From: Megachile rotundata
Taxonomy: Eukaryota > Arthropoda > Insecta > Hymenoptera > Megachilidae
DNA length: 64,000 bases
NCBI RefSeq assembly: GCF_050947335.1
Contig: NW_027473316.1
Coordinates: forward strand, 496,001-560,000
Direction: 5' to 3'
Position 1 is the first letter of the stretch; each line of letters begins with the position of its first letter. Shown one piece after another: positions 12,741 to 28,860 of the stretch. The notes beneath the pieces were generated by a model, which saw only the letters and a program-made list of their open reading frames with translations, did not search any database and was not told where the DNA came from. A program made the translations under genes and the position numbers.

Positions 12741-15700
12741 TATGATTGTGATCGTATGATTGTGGTTGTATAATTAAGGTTGTATGATTGTTTCTGTATG
12801 ATTGTGATTGTATGATTGTGATTGTATGACTCTGATCGTATGATTGTGATTTTTTGATTGCGATTGTATGATTGTGATTGTATGATTGTGATTGTATGAT
12901 TGTGATTGTATGATTGTGATTGCATGATTGTAATTGTATGATTGTGATTGTATGACTGTGATTGTATGATTGTGATTGTATGATTGTGATTGTATGATTG
13001 TGATTGTATGATAGTGATTGTATGATTGTTTCTGTATGATTGTGATTGTATGATTGCGATTGTATGATTATGATTGTATGATTGTGATTGTATGATTGTG
13101 ATTGTGTGATTGTGATTGTGAGATTGTGATTGTATGATCGTGATTGTATGATCGTGATTGTATGATCGTGATTGTGAGATTGTGGTTGTATGATTGTGAT
13201 CGTATGATTGTGATTGTATGATAGTAATTGTATGATTGTGATAGTATGATTGCGATTGTATGATTGTGATTGTATGATTGTGATTGTATGATTGTGATCG
13301 TATGATTGTGATTCTTTCATTGCGATTGTATGATTGTGATTGAATGATTGTGATTGTATGATTGTGATTGTATGATTATGATTGTATGATTGTGATTGTA
13401 TGATTGTGATTGTATGATTATGATTGTATGATTGTGATTGCATGATAGTGATTGTATGATTGTGATTGTATGATTGTGATTGTATGATTGTGATTGTATG
13501 ATTGTGATTGTATGATTGTGATTGTATGATTGTGATTGTATGATTGCGATTGTATGATTGTGATTGTATGATTGTGATTGTATGATAGTGATTGTATGAT
13601 AGTGATTGTATGATTGTGATTGTATGATTGTGATTGTACGATTGCGATTGTATGATTATGATTGAATGATTGTGATTGTATGACTGTGATTGTGTTATTG
13701 TGATTGTGATATTGTGATTGTATGATTGTGATTGTATGATTGTGATTGTATGATTGTGATTGTATGATAGTAATTGTATGATTGTGATTGTATGATTGTG
13801 ATTGTATGATTGTGATTGTATGATTGTGATTGTATGATTGTGATTGTATGATTGGGATCGTATGATTGTGATTGTAAGATTGTGATTGTGTGATTGCGAT
13901 TGTATGATTGTGACTGTATGATTGTGATTGTATGATTGTGATTGTATGATTGTGATTGTATGATTGTGATTCTTTGATTGCGATTGTATGATTGTGATTG
14001 TATGACTGTGATTGTATGATTGTGATTGTATGATTGTGATTGTATGATTGTGATTGTATGATTGGGATCGTATGATTGTGATTGTAAGATTGTGATTGTG
14101 TGATTGCGATTGTATGATTGTGACTGTATGATTGTGATTGTATGATTGTGATTGTATGATTGTGATTGTATGATTGTGATTCTTTGATTGCGATTGTACG
14201 ATTGTGATTGTATGATTGTGATTGTATGATTGTGATTGTATGATTGTGATTGTATGGCTGTGATTGTATGATTGTGATTGTATGATTGTGATTGTATGAT
14301 TGTGATTGTATGATTGTGATTGTATGATTGTGGTTGTATGATTGTGATTGCATGATTGTGATTGTATGATTGTGATTGTATGATTGTGATTGTATGATTG
14401 TGATTGTATGATTGTGATTGTGTGATAGTGATTGTATGATTGTTTCTGTATGATTGTGATTGTATGATTGCGATTGTATGATTATGATTGTTTGATTGTG
14501 AATGTATGATTGTGATTGTGTGATTGTGATTGTGAGATTGTGATTGTATGATCGTGATTGTGAGATTGTGATTGTGAGATTGTGATTGTATGATTGTGAT
14601 TGAATGATTGTGATTGTATGATAGTAATTGTATGATTGCGATTGTACGATTGCGATTGTATGATTGTGATTGTATGATTGTGATTGTATGATTGTGGTTG
14701 TATGATTGTGATTGTATGATTGTGATTCTTTCATTGCGATTGTATGATTGTGATTGTATGATTGTGATTGTATGATTGTGATTGTATGATTGTGATCGTA
14801 TGTTTATGGTTGTATAATTAAGGTTGTATGATTGTTTCTGTATGATTGTGATTGTATGATTGTGATTGTATGATTGTGATTGTATGATTGTGATTGTATG
14901 ATTGTGATCGTATGTTTATGGTTGTATAATTAAGGTTGTATGATTGTTTCTGTATGATTGTGATTGTATGATTGTGATTGTATGATTGTGATTGTATAAT
15001 TGCGATTGTATGATTGTGATTGTATGATTGTGATTGTATGATAGTGATTGTATGATAGTGATTGTATGATTGTGATTGTATGATTGTGATTGTATGATTG
15101 CGATTGTATGATTGTGATTGTATGATTGTGATTGTATGGTAGTAATTTTATGATTGTGATTGTATGATTGTGATTGTATGATTGTGATTGTATGATTATG
15201 ATTGTTTGATTGTGATTGTATGATTGTGATTGTGTGATTGTGATTGTGAGGTTGTGATTGTATGATCGTGATTGTGAGATTGTGATTGTGAGATTGTGAT
15301 TGTATGATTGTGATTGAATGATTGTGATTGTATGATAGTAATTGTATGATTGTGATTGTATGATTGCGATTGTATGATTGTGATTGTATGATTGTGATTG
15401 TATGATTGTGATCGTATGATTGTGATTCTTTGATTGCGATTGTATGATTGCGATTGTATGATTGTGATTGTATGAGTGTGATTGTATGATTGTGGTTGTA
15501 TGATTGTGATTCTTTCATTGCGATTGTATGATTGTGATTGTATGATTGTGATTGTATGATTGTGATTGTATGATTGTGATCGTATGATTGTGGTTGTATA
15601 ATTAAGGTTGTATGATTGTTTCTGTATGATTGTGATTGTATGATTGTGATTGTATGACTCTGATCGTATGATTGTGATTTTTTGATTGCGATTGTATGAT

Positions 15701-18660
15701 TGTGATTGTATGATTGTGATTGTATGATTGTGATTGTATGATTGTGATTGTATGATTGTGATTGTATGATTGTGATTGCATGATTGTAATTGTATGATTG
15801 TGATTGTATGACTGTGATTGTATGATTGTGATTGTATGATTGTGATTGTATGATTGTGATTGTATGATAGTGATTGTATGATTGTTTCTGTATGATTGTG
15901 ATTGTATGATTATGATTGTTTGATTGTGATTGTATGATTGTGATTGTGTGATTGTGATTGTGAGGTTGTGATTGTATGATCGTGATTGTGAGATTGTGAT
16001 TGTGAGATTGTGATTGTATGATTGTGATTGAATGATTGTGATTGTATGATAGTAATTGTATGATTGTGATTGTATGATTGCGATTGTATGATTGTGATTG
16101 TATGATTGTGATTGTATGATTGTGATTGTATGATTGTGATTGTATGATTGTGATTGTATGGTTGTGATTGTATGATTGCGATTGTATGATTGCGATTGTA
16201 TGATTGTGATTGTATGATTGTGATTGTATGATAGTGATTGTATGATAGTGATTGTATGATTGTGATTGTATGACTGTGATTGTATGATTGCGATTGTATG
16301 ATTATGATTGAATGATTGTGATTGTATGACTGTGATTGTGTGATTGTGATTGTGAGATTGTGATTGTATGATTTTGATTGTATGATAGTAATTGTATGAT
16401 TGTGATTGTATGATTGTGATTGTATGATTGTGATTGTATGATTGTGATTGTATGATTGTGATCGTATGATTGTGATGGTATGACTGTGATTGTATGATTG
16501 TGATTGTATGATTGTGATTGTATGATTGTGATTGTATGATTGTGATTGTATGATTGTGATTGTATGATTGTGATTGTATGATTGTGATTGTATGGTTGTG
16601 ATTGTATGATTGCGATTGTATGATTGTGATTGTATGATTGTGATTGTATGATAGTGATTGTATGATAGTGATTGTATGATTGTGATTGTATGACTGTGAT
16701 TGTATGATTGCGATTGTATGATTATGATTGAATGATTGTGATTGTATGACTGTGATTGTGTGATTGTGATTGTGAGATTGTGATTGTATGATTTTGATTG
16801 TATGATGGTGATTGTATGATCGTGATCGTGAGATTGTGATTGTATGATTGTGATTGTATGATTGTGATTGTATGATTGTGATTGTATGATTGTGATTGTA
16901 TGATAGTAATTGTATGATAGTAATTGTATGATTGTGATTGTATGATTGTGATTGTATGATTGTGATTGTATGATTGTGATTGTATGATTGTGATCGTATG
17001 ATTGTGATGGTATGACTGTGATTTTATGATTGTGATTGTATAATTGTGATTGTATGATTGTGATTGTATGATTGTGATTGTATGATTGTGATTGTATGAT
17101 TGTGATTGTATGGTAGTAATTTTATGATTGTGATTGTATGATTGTGATTGTATGATTGTGATTGTATGATTGTGATTGTATGATTGTGATTGTATGATTG
17201 TGATAGTATGATTGTGATTGTATGATTGTGATTGTATGATTGTGACTGTATGATTGTGATTGTATGATTGTGATTGTATGATTGTGATTGTATGATTGTG
17301 ATTGTATGATTGTGATTGTGTGATTGTGATTGTATGATTGTGATTGCATGATTGTGAATGTATGATTGTGATTGTGTGATTGTGATTGTGAGATTGTGAT
17401 TGTATGATCGTGATTGTGAGATTGTGATTGTGAGATTGTGATTGTATGATTGTGATTGAATGATTGTGATTGTATGATAGTAATTGTATGATTGTGATTG
17501 TATGATTGCGATTGTATGATTGTGATTGTATGATTGTGACTGTATGATTGTGATCGTATGATTGTGATTCTTTGATTGCGATTGTATGATTGCGATTGTA
17601 TGATTGTGATTGTATGATTGTGATTGTATGATTGTGGTTGTATGATTGTGATTGTATGATTGTGATTCTTTCATTGCGATTGTATGATTGTGATTGTATG
17701 ATTGTGATTGTATGATTGTGATTGTATGATTGTGATCGTATGTTTATGGTTGTATAATTAAGGTTGTATGATTGTTTCTGTATGATTGTGATTGTATGAT
17801 TGTGATTGTATGATTGTGATTGTATAATTGCGATTGTATGATTGTGATTGTATGATTGTGATTGTATGATAGTGATTGTATGATAGTGATTGTATGATTG
17901 CGATTGTATGATTGTGATTGTATGATTGCGATTGTATGATTGTGATTGTATGATTGTGATTGTATGGTAGTAATTTTATGATTGTGATTGTATGATTGTG
18001 ATTGTATGATTGTGATTGCATGATTGTGATTGTATGATTGTGATTGTATGATTGTGATAGTATGATTGTGATTGTATGATTGTGATTGTATGATAGTGAT
18101 TGTATGATAGTGATTGTATGATTGTGATTGTATTATTGTGATTGTATGATTGCGATTGTATGATTGTGATTGTATGATTGTGATTGTATGGTAGTAATTT
18201 TATGATTGTGATTGTATGATTGTGATTGTATGATTGTGATTGTATGATAGTAATTGTATGATTGTGATTGTATGATTGTGATCGTATGATTGTGATTGTA
18301 TGATTGTGATTGTATGATTGTGATCGTATGACTGTGATGGTATGACTGTGATTGTATGATTGTGATTGTATGATTGTGATTGTATGATTGTGATTGTATG
18401 ATTGTGATTGTATGATTGTGATTGTATGATTGTGATTGTATGATTGTGATTGTATGGTTGTGATTGTATGATTGCGATTGTATGATTGTGATTGTATGAT
18501 TGTGATTGTATGATAGTGATGGTATGATAGTGATTGTATGATTGTGATTGTATGACTGTGATTGTATGATTGCGATTGTATGATTATGATTGAATGATTG
18601 TGATTGTATGACTGTGATTGTGTGATTGTGATTGTGAGATTGTGATTGTATGATTTTGAT
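12741..18660. repeat. Start of second higher-order family, with alpha subtype 2
   Basis: Alpha copies lie at 12772, 14816, 14928, 15600 and 17756. Those at 14816, 14928 and 17756 are preceded by a unit with A5T, G8A and A11G (GTTTATGG), here called subtype 2; they are followed within a few units by a G4A+T9C unit (TATAATTGCG). The two at 14816 and 14928 are only 112 bp apart. A GTTATTG-GATATTG pair near 13694 and a GGCTG unit at 14256 recur at 21604/21788 and 28422/28620. Block B occurs at 16367, 16787 (about 420 bp apart, a local duplication) and 18649. No gene is seen. Confidence 0.85.
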
Positions 18661-19067
18661 TGTATGATGGTGATTGTATGATCGTGATTGTGAGATTGTG
18701 ATTGTATGATTGTGATTGTATGATTGTGATTGTATGATTGTGATTGTATGATTGTGATTGTATGATAGTAATTGTATGATAGTAATTGTATGATTGTGAT
18801 TGTATGATTGTGATTGTATGATTGTGATTGTATGATTGTGATTGTATGATTGTGATTGTATGATTGTGATCGTATGATTGTGATGGTATGACTGTGATTG
18901 TATGATTGTGATTGTATAATTGTGATTGTATGATTGTGATTGTATGATTGTGATTGTATGATTGTGATTGTATGATTGTGATTGTATGGTAGTAATTTTA
19001 TGATTGTGATTGTATGATTGTGATTGTATGATTGTGATTGTATGATTGTGATTGTATGATTGTGATT

Positions 19068-21110
19068 GTATGACTGTCATTGTATGATTGTGATTGTATG
19101 ATTATGATTGTATGGTTGTGATTGTATGATCGTGATTGTATGATCGTGATTGTGAGATTGTGATTGCATGATTGTGATTGTATGATTGTGATTGTATGAT
19201 TGTGATTGTATGATTGTGATTGTATGATTGTGATTGTATGACTGTGATTGTAGGATTGTGATTGTATGATTGTGATTGTATGATTGTGATTGTATGATTG
19301 TGATTGTATGATTATGATTGTATGATTGTGATTGCATGATAGTGATTGTATGATTGTGATTGTATGATTGTGATTGTATGATTGTGATTGTATGATTGTG
19401 ATTGTATGATTATGATTGTTTGATTGTGATTGTATGATTGTGATTGTGTGATTGTGATTGTGAGGTTGTGATTGTATGATCGTGATTGTGAGATTGTGAT
19501 TGTGAGATTGTGATTGTATGATTGTGATTGAATGATTGTGATTGTATGATAGTAATTGTATGATTGTGATTGTATGATTGCGATTGTATGATTGTGATTG
19601 TATGATTGTGATTGTATGATTGTGATCGTATGATTGTGATTCTTTGATTGCGATTGTATGATTGCGATTGTATGATTGTGATTGTATGAGTGTGATTGTA
19701 TGATTGTGGTTGTATGATTGTGATTCTTTCATTGCGATTGTATGATTGTGATTGTATGATTGTGATTGTATGATTGTGATTGTATGATTGTGATCGTATG
19801 ATTGTGGTTGTATAATTAAGGTTGTATGATTGTTTCTGTATGATTGTGATTGTATGATTGTGATTGTATGACTCTGATCGTATGATTGTGATTTTTTGAT
19901 TGCGATTGTATGATTGTGATTGTATGATTGTGATTGTATGATTGTGATTGTATGATTGTGATTGTATGATTGTGATTGTATGATTGTGATTGCATGATTG
20001 TAATTGTATGATTGTGATTGTATGACTGTGATTGTATGATTGTGATTGTATGATTGTGATTGTATGATTGTGATTGTATGATAGTGATTGTATGATTGTT
20101 TCTGTATGATTGTGACTGTATGATTGCGATTGTATGATTATGATTGTATGATTGTGATTGTATGATTGTGATTGTGTGATTGTGATTGTGAGATTGTGAT
20201 TGTATGATCGTGATTGTATGATTGTGATTGTATGATTGTGATTGTATGATTCTGATTGTATGGTAGTAATTTTATGATTGTGATTGTATGATTGTGATTG
20301 TATGATTGTGATTGTATGATTGTGATTGTATGATTGTGATTGTATGATTGTGATTGTATGATTGTGATTGTATGATTGTGATTGTATGATTGTGATTGTA
20401 TGACTGTCATTGTATGATTGTGATTGTATGATTATGATTGTATGGTTGTGATTGTATGATCGTGATTGTATGATCGTGATTGTGAGATTGTGATTGCATG
20501 ATTGTGATTGTATGATTGTGATTGTATGATTGTGATTGTATGACTGTGATTGTAAGATTGTGATTGTATGATTGTGATTGTATGATTGTGATTGTATGAC
20601 TGTGATTGTAAGATTGTGATTGTATGATTGTGATTGTATGATTGTGATTGTATGATTGTGATTGTATGATTGTGATTGTATGATTGTGATTGTATGATTG
20701 TGATTGTATGATTGTGATTGTATGATTGTGATTGTATGATTGTGATTGTATGATTGTGATTGTATGATTGTGATTGTATGATTATGATTGTTTGATTGTG
20801 ATTGTATGATTGTGATTGTGTGATTGTGATTGTGAGGTTGTGGTTGTATGATCGTGATTGTGAGATTGTGATTGTGAGATTGTGATTGTATGATTGTGAT
20901 TGAATGATTGTGATTGTATGATAGTAATTGTATGATTGTGATTGTATGATTGCGATTGTATGATTGTGATTGTATGATTGTGATTGTATGATTGTGATCG
21001 TATGATTGTGATTCTTTGATTGCGATTGTATGATTGCGATTGTATGATTGTGATTGTATGAGTGTGATTGTATGATTGTGGTTGTATGATTGTGATTCTT
21101 TCATTGCGAT
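19068..21110. repeat. GTCATTG-marked segment, copies 2 and 3
   Basis: A unit carrying T6C and G10C (GACTGTCATTG) marks the start of a segment that ends in a GAGGTTG-type cassette A and CTTTCATTGCG. The marker T of TCATTG lies at 11601, 19077, 20407, 24663 and 25951, always at unit position 9. Copies 2 and 3 are 1330 bp (95 units) apart. Copy 2 continues into alpha at 19814; copy 3 ends near 21104 without alpha. Copy 3 also carries an extra A11G next to its GAGGTTG unit. Confidence 0.85.
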
Positions 21111-24100
21111 TGTATGATTGTGATTGTATGATTGTGATTGTATGATTGTGATTGTATGATTGTGATTGTATGATTGTGATTGTATGATTGTGATCGTATG
21201 ATTGTGATTCTTTCATTGCGATTGTATGATTGTGATTGAATGATTGTGATTGTATGATTGTGATTGTATGATTATGATTGTATGATTGTGATTGTATGAT
21301 TGTGATTGTATGATTATGATTGTATGATTGTGATTGCATGATAGTGATTGTATGATTGTGATTGTATGATTGTGATTGTATGATTGTGATTGTATGATTG
21401 TGATTGTATGATTGTGATTGTATGATTGTGATTGTATGATTGTGATTGTATGATTGCGATTGTATGATTGTGATTGTATGATTGTGATTGTATGATAGTG
21501 ATTGTATGATAGTGATTGTATGATTGTGATTGTATGATTGTGATTGTATGATTGCGATTGTATGATTATGATTGAATGATTGTGATTGTATGACTGTGAT
21601 TGTGTTATTGTGATTGTGATATTGTGATTGTATGATTGTGATTGTATGATTGTGATTGTATGATTGTGATTGTATGATTGTGATTGTATGATAGTAATTG
21701 TATGATTGTGATTGTATGATTGTGATTGTATGATTGTGATTGTATGATTGTGATGGTATGATTGTGATCGTATGATTGTGATGGTATGGCTGTGATTGTA
21801 TGATTGTGATTGTATGATTGTGATTGTATGATTGTGATTGTATGATTGTGATTGTATGATTGTGGTTGTATGATTGTGATTGCATGATTGTGATTGCATG
21901 ATTGTGATTGTATGATTGTGATTGTATGATTGTGATTGTATGATTGTGATTGTGTGATAGTGATTGTATGATTGTTTCTGTATGATTGTGATTGTATGAT
22001 TGCGATTGTATGATTATGATTGTTTGATTGTGAATGTATGATTGTGATTGTGTGATTGTGATTGTGAGATTGTGATTGTATGATCGTGATTGTGAGATTG
22101 TGATTGTGAGATTGTGATTGTATGATTGTGATTGAATGATTGTGATTGTATGATAGTAATTGTATGATTGTGATTGTATGATTGCGATTGTATGATTGTG
22201 ATTGTATGATTGTGACTGTATGATTGTGATCGTATGATTGTGATTCTTTGATTGCGATTGTATGATTGCGATTGTATGATTGTGATTGTATGATTGTGAT
22301 TGTATGATTGTGGTTGTATGATTGTGATTGTATGATTGTGATTCTTTCATTGCGATTGTATGATTGTGATTGTATGATTGTGATTGTATGATTGTGATTG
22401 TATGATTGTGATTGTATGATTGTGATCGTATGTTTATGGTTGTATAATTAAGGTTGTATGATTGTTTCTGTATGATTGTGATTGTATGATTGTGATTGTA
22501 TGATTGTGATTGTATAATTGCGATTGTATGATTGTGATTGTATGATTGTGATTGTATGATAGTGATTGTATGATAGTGATTGTATGATTGTGATTGTATG
22601 ATTGTGATTGTATGATTGTGATTGTATGATTGTGATCGTATGATTGTGATGGTATGACTGTGATTGTATGATTGTGATTGTATAATTGTGATTGTATGAT
22701 TGTGATTGTATGATTGTGATTGTATGATTGTGATTGTATGATTGTGATTGTATGGTAGTAATTTTATGATTGTGATTGTATGATTGTGATTGTATGATTG
22801 TGATTGTATGATTGTGATCGTATGATTGTGATGGTATGACTGTGATTGTATGATTGTGATTGTATAATTGTGATTGTATGATTGTGATTGTATGATTGTG
22901 ATTGTATGATTGTGATTGTATGATTGTGATTGTATGGTAGTAATTTTATGATTGTGATTGTATGATTGTGATTGTATGATTGTGATTGTATGATTGTGAT
23001 TGTATGATTGTGATTGTATGATTGTGATTGTATGATTGTGATAGTATGATTGTGATTGTATGATTGTGATTGTATGATTGTGATTGTATGATTGTGATTG
23101 TATGATTGTGATTGTATGATTGTGATTGTATGATTGTGATTGTATGATTGTGATTGTGTGATTGTGATTGTATGATTGTGATTGCATGATTGTGAATGTA
23201 TGATTGTGATTGTGTGATTGTGATTGTGAGATTGTGATTGTATGATCGTGATTGTGAGATTGTGATTGTGAGATTGTGATTGTATGATTGTGATTGAATG
23301 ATTGTGATTGTATGATAGTAATTGTATGATTGTGATTGTATGATTGCGATTGTATGATTGTGATTGTATGATTGTGACTGTATGATTGTGATCGTATGAT
23401 TGTGATTCTTTGATTGCGATTGTATGATTGCGATTGTATGATTGTGATTGTATGATTGTGATTGTATGATTGTGGTTGTATGATTGTGATTGTATGATTG
23501 TGATTCTTTCATTGCGATTGTATGATTGTGATTGTATGATTGTGATTGTATGATTGTGATTGTATGATTGTGATCGTATGTTTATGGTTGTATAATTAAG
23601 GTTGTATGATTGTTTCTGTATGATTGTGATTGTATGATTGTGATTGTATGATTGTGATTGTATAATTGCGATTGTATGATTGTGATTGTATGATTGTGAT
23701 TGTATGATAGTGATTGTATGATAGTGATTGTATGATTGTGATTGTATGATTGTGATTGTATGATTGCGATTGTATGATTGTGATTGTATGATTGTGATTG
23801 TATGGTAGTAATTTTATGATTGTGATTGTATGATTGTGATTGTATGATTGTGATTGTATGATTGTGATTGCATGATTGTGATTGTATGATTGTGATTGTA
23901 TGATTGTGATTGTATGATTGTGATTGTATGATTGTGATCGTATGACTGTGATGGTATGACTGTGATTGTATGATTGTGATTGTATGATTGTGATTGTATG
24001 ATTGTGATTGTATGATTGTGATTGTATGATTGTGATTGTATGATTGTGATTGTATGATTGTGATTGTATGGTTGTGATTGTATGATTGCGATTGTATGAT

Positions 24101-24654
24101 TGTGATTGTATGATTGTGATTGTATGATAGTGATGGTATGATAGTGATTGTATGATTGTGATTGTATGACTGTGATTGTATGATTGCGATTGTATGATTA
24201 TGATTGTATGATTGTGATCGTATGATTGTGATGGTATGACTGTGATTGTATGATTGTGATTGTATAATTGTGATTGTATGATTGTGATTGTATGATTGTG
24301 ATTGTATGATTGTGATTGTATGATTGTGATTGTATGATAGTAATTGTATGATAGTAATTGTATGATTGTGATTGTATGATTGTGATTGTATGATTGTGAT
24401 TGTATGATTGTGATTGTATGATTGTGATTGTATGATTGTGATCGTATGATTGTGATGGTATGACTGTGATTGTATGATTGTGATTGTATAATTGTGATTG
24501 TATGATTGTGATTGTATGATTGTGATTGTATGATTGTGATTGTATGATTGTGATTGTATGATTGTGATTGTATGGTAGTAATTTTATGATTGTGATTGTA
24601 TGATTGTGATTGTATGATTGTGATTGTATGATTGTGATTGTATGATTGTGATTG

Positions 24655-26690
24655 TATGACTGTCATTGTATGATTGTGATTGTATGATTATGATTGTATG
24701 GTTGTGATTGTATGATCGTGATTGTATGATCGTGATTGTGAGATTGTGATTGCATGATTGTGATTGTATGATTGTGATTGTATGATTGTGATTGTATGAT
24801 TGTGATTGTATGACTGTGATTGTAGGATTGTGATTGTATGATTGTGATTGTATGATTGTGATTGTATGATTGTGATTGTATGATTGTGATTGTATGATTG
24901 TGATTGTATGATTGTGATTGTATGATTGTGATTGTATGATTGTGATTGTATGATTGTGATTGTATGATTGTGATTGTATGATTGTGATTGTATGATTATG
25001 ATTGTTTGATTGTGATTGTATGATTGTGATTGTGTGATTGTGATTGTGAGGTTGTGATTGTATGATCGTGATTGTGAGATTGTGATTGTGAGATTGTGAT
25101 TGTATGATTGTGATTGAATGATTGTGATTGTATGATAGTAATTGTATGATTGTGATTGTATGATTGCGATTGTATGATTGTGATTGTATGATTGTGATTG
25201 TATGATTGTGATCGTATGATTGTGATTCTTTGATTGCGATTGTATGATTGCGATTGTATGATTGTGATTGTATGAGTGTGATTGTATGATTGTGGTTGTA
25301 TGATTGTGATTCTTTCATTGCGATTGTATGATTGTGATTGTATGATTGTGATTGTATGATTGTGATTGTATGATTGTGATCGTATGATTGTGGTTGTATA
25401 ATTAAGGTTGTATGATTGTTTCTGTATGATTGTGATTGTATGATTGTGATTGTATGACTCTGATAGTATGATTGTGATTTTTTGATTGCGATTGTATGAT
25501 TGTGATTGTATGATTGTGATTGTATGATTGTGATTGTATGATTGTGATTGTATGATTGTGATTGCATGATTGTAATTGTATGATTGTGATTGTATGACTG
25601 GGATTGTATGATTGTGATTGTATGATTGTGATTGTATGATTGTGATTGTATGATAGTGATTGTATGATTGTTTCTGTATGATTGTGATTGTATGATTGCG
25701 ATTGTATGATTATGATTGTATGATTATGATTGTATGATTGTGATTGTGTGATTGTGATTGTGAGATTGTGATTGTATGATCGTGATTGTATGATTGTGAT
25801 TGTATGATTGTGATTGTATGATTCTGATTGTATGGTGGTAATTTTATGATTGTGATTGTATGATTGTGATTGTATGATTGTGATTGTATGATTGTGATTG
25901 TATGATTGTGATTGTATGATTGTGATTGTATGATTGTGATTGTATGACTGTCATTGTATGATTGTGATTGTATGATTATGATTGTATGGTTGTGATTGTA
26001 TGATCGTGATTGTATGATCGTGATTGTGAGATTGTGATTGCATGATTGTGATTGTATGATTGTGATTGTATGATTGTGATTGTATGACTGTGATTGTAAG
26101 ATTGTGATTGTATGATTGTGATTGTATGATTGTGATTGTATGATTGTGATTGTATGATTGTGATTGTATGATTGTGATTGTATGATTGTGATTGTATGAT
26201 TGTGATTGTATGATTGTGATTGTATGATTGTGATTGTATGATTATGATTGTTTGATTGTGATTGTATGATTGTGATTGTGTGATTGTGATTGTGAGGTTG
26301 TGATTGTATGATCGTGATTGTGAGATTGTGATTGTGAGATTGTGATTGTATGATTGTGATTGAATGATTGTGATTGTATGATAGTAATTGTATGATTGTG
26401 ATTGTATGATTGCGATTGTATGATTGTGATTGTATGATTGTGATTGTATGATTGTGATCGTATGATTGTGATTCTTTGATTGCGATTGTATGATTGCGAT
26501 TGTATGATTGTGATTGTATGAGTGTGATTGTATGATTGTGGTTGTATGATTGTGATTCTTTCATTGCGATTGTATGATTGTGATTGTATGATTGTGATTG
26601 TATGATTGTGATTGTATGATTGTGATTGTATGATTGTGATCGTATGATTGTGGTTGTATAATTAAGGTTGTATGATTGTTTCTGTATGAT
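24655..26690. repeat. GTCATTG-marked segment, copies 4 and 5
   Basis: These two copies are 1288 bp (92 units) apart, with marker units at 24663 and 25951. Each runs through GAGGTTG (near 25047 and 26291) and CTTTCATTGCG to an alpha (25400 and 26660). The alphas are 1260 bp apart, so two whole units differ between the copies. In copy 4 the flanking unit after alpha reads GATAG where the equivalent unit of copy 5 reads GATCG, one substitution. Confidence 0.83.
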
Positions 26691-27189
26691 TGTGATTGTA
26701 TGATTGTGATTGTATGACTCTGATCGTATGATTGTGATTTTTTGATTGCGATTGTATGATTGTGATTGTATGATTGTGATTGTATGATTGTGATTGTATG
26801 ATTGTGATTGCATGATTGTAATTGTATGATTGTGATTGTATGACTGTGATTGTATGATTGTGATTGTATGATTGTGATTGTATGATTGTGATTGTATGAT
26901 AGTGATTGTATGATTGTTTCTGTATGATTGTGATTGTATGATTGCGATTGTATGATTATGATTGTATGATTGTGATTGTATGATTGTGATTGTGTGATTG
27001 TGATTGTGAGATGGTGATTGTATGATCGTGATTGTATGATCGTGATTGTATGATCGTGATTGTGAGATTGTGGTTGTATGATTGTGATCGTATGATTGTG
27101 ATTGTATGATAGTAATTGTATGATTGTGATAGTATGATTGCGTTTGTATGATTGTGATTGTATGATTGTGATTGTATGATTGTGATCGT

Positions 27190-28860
27190 ATGATTGTGAT
27201 TCTTTCATTGCGATTGTATGATTGTGATTGAATGATTGTGATTGTATGATTGTGATTGTATGATTATGATTGTATGATTGTGATTGTATGATTGTGATTG
27301 TATGATTATGATTGTATGATTGTGATTGCATGATAGTGATTGTATGATTGTGATTGTATGATTGTGATTGTATGATTGTGATTGTATGATTGTGATTGTA
27401 TGATTGTGATTGTATGATTGTGATTGTATGATTGCGATTGTATGATTGTGATTGTATGATTGTGATTGTATGATAGTGATTGTATGATAGTGATTGTATG
27501 ATTGTGATTGTATGATTGTGATTGTATGATTGCGATTGTATGATTATGATTGAATGATTGTGATTGTATGACTGTGATTGTGTTATTGTGATTGTGATAT
27601 TGTGATTGTATGATTGTGATTGTATGATTGTGATTGTATGATTGTGATTGTATGATAGTAATTGTATGATTGTGATTGTATGATTGTGATTGTATGATTG
27701 TGATTGTATGATTGTGATGGTATGATTGTGATCGTATGATTGTGATGGTATGACTGTGATTGTATGATTGTGATTGTATAATTGTGATTGTACGATTGTG
27801 ATTGTATGATTGTGATTGTATGATTGTGATTGTATGGTAGTAATTTTATGATTGTGATTGTATGATTGTGATTGTATGATTGTGATTGTATGATTGTGAT
27901 TGTATGATTGTGATTGTATGATTGTGATTGTATGATTGTGATTGTATGATTGTGATTGTATGATTGTGATTGTATGATTGTGATTGTATGATTGTGATTG
28001 TATGATTGTGATCGTATGATTGTGATTCTTTCATTGCGATTGTATGATTGTGATTGAATGATTGTGATTGTATGATTGTGATTGTATGATTATGATTGTA
28101 TGATTGTGATTGTATGATTGTGATTGTATGATTATGATTGTATGATTGTGATTGCATGATAGTGATTGTATGATTGTGATTGTATGATTGTGATTGTATG
28201 ATTGTGATTGTATGATTGTGATTGTATGATTGTGATTGTATGATTGTGATTGTATGATTGTGATTGTATGATTGCGATTGTATGATTGTGATTGTATGAT
28301 TGTGATTGTATGATAGTGATTGTATGATAGTGATTGTATGATTGTGATTGTATGATTGTGATTGTATGATTGCGATTGTATGATTATGATTGAATGATTG
28401 TGATTGTATGACTGTGATTATGTTATTGTGATTGTGATATTGTGATTGTATGATTGTGATTGTATGATTGTGATTGTATGATTGTGATTGTATGATTGTG
28501 ATTGTATGATTGTGATTGTATGATAGTAATTGTATGATTGTGATTGTATGATTGTGATTGTATGATTGTGATTGTATGATTGTGATGGTATGATTGTGAT
28601 CGTATGATTGTGATGGTATGGCTGTGATTGTATGATTGTGATTGTATGATTGTGATTGTATGATTGTGATTGTATGATTGTGATTGTATGATTGTGGTTG
28701 TATGATTGTGATTGCATGATTGTGATTGTATGATTGTGATTGTATGATTGTGATTGTATGATTGTGATTGTATGATTGTGATTGTGTGATAGTGATTGTA
28801 TGATTGTTTCTGTATGATTGTGATTGTATGATTGCGATTGTATGATTATGATTGTTTGAT
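27190..28860. repeat. Tandem duplication of about 0.83 kb
   Basis: A CTTTCATTGCG unit followed by GAATG appears at 27205 and 28031 (826 bp, 59 units), and the GTTATTG-GATATTG pair appears at 27582 and 28422 (840 bp, 60 units). Between them the order of GCG, two TAGTG, GCG, ATTATG, GAATG and GACTG units is the same. The right copy carries a G14A change just before GTTATTG and later a GGCTG unit at 28620 that the left copy lacks. The same ordered segment also appears at about 13.3 and 21.2 kb. Confidence 0.8.
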
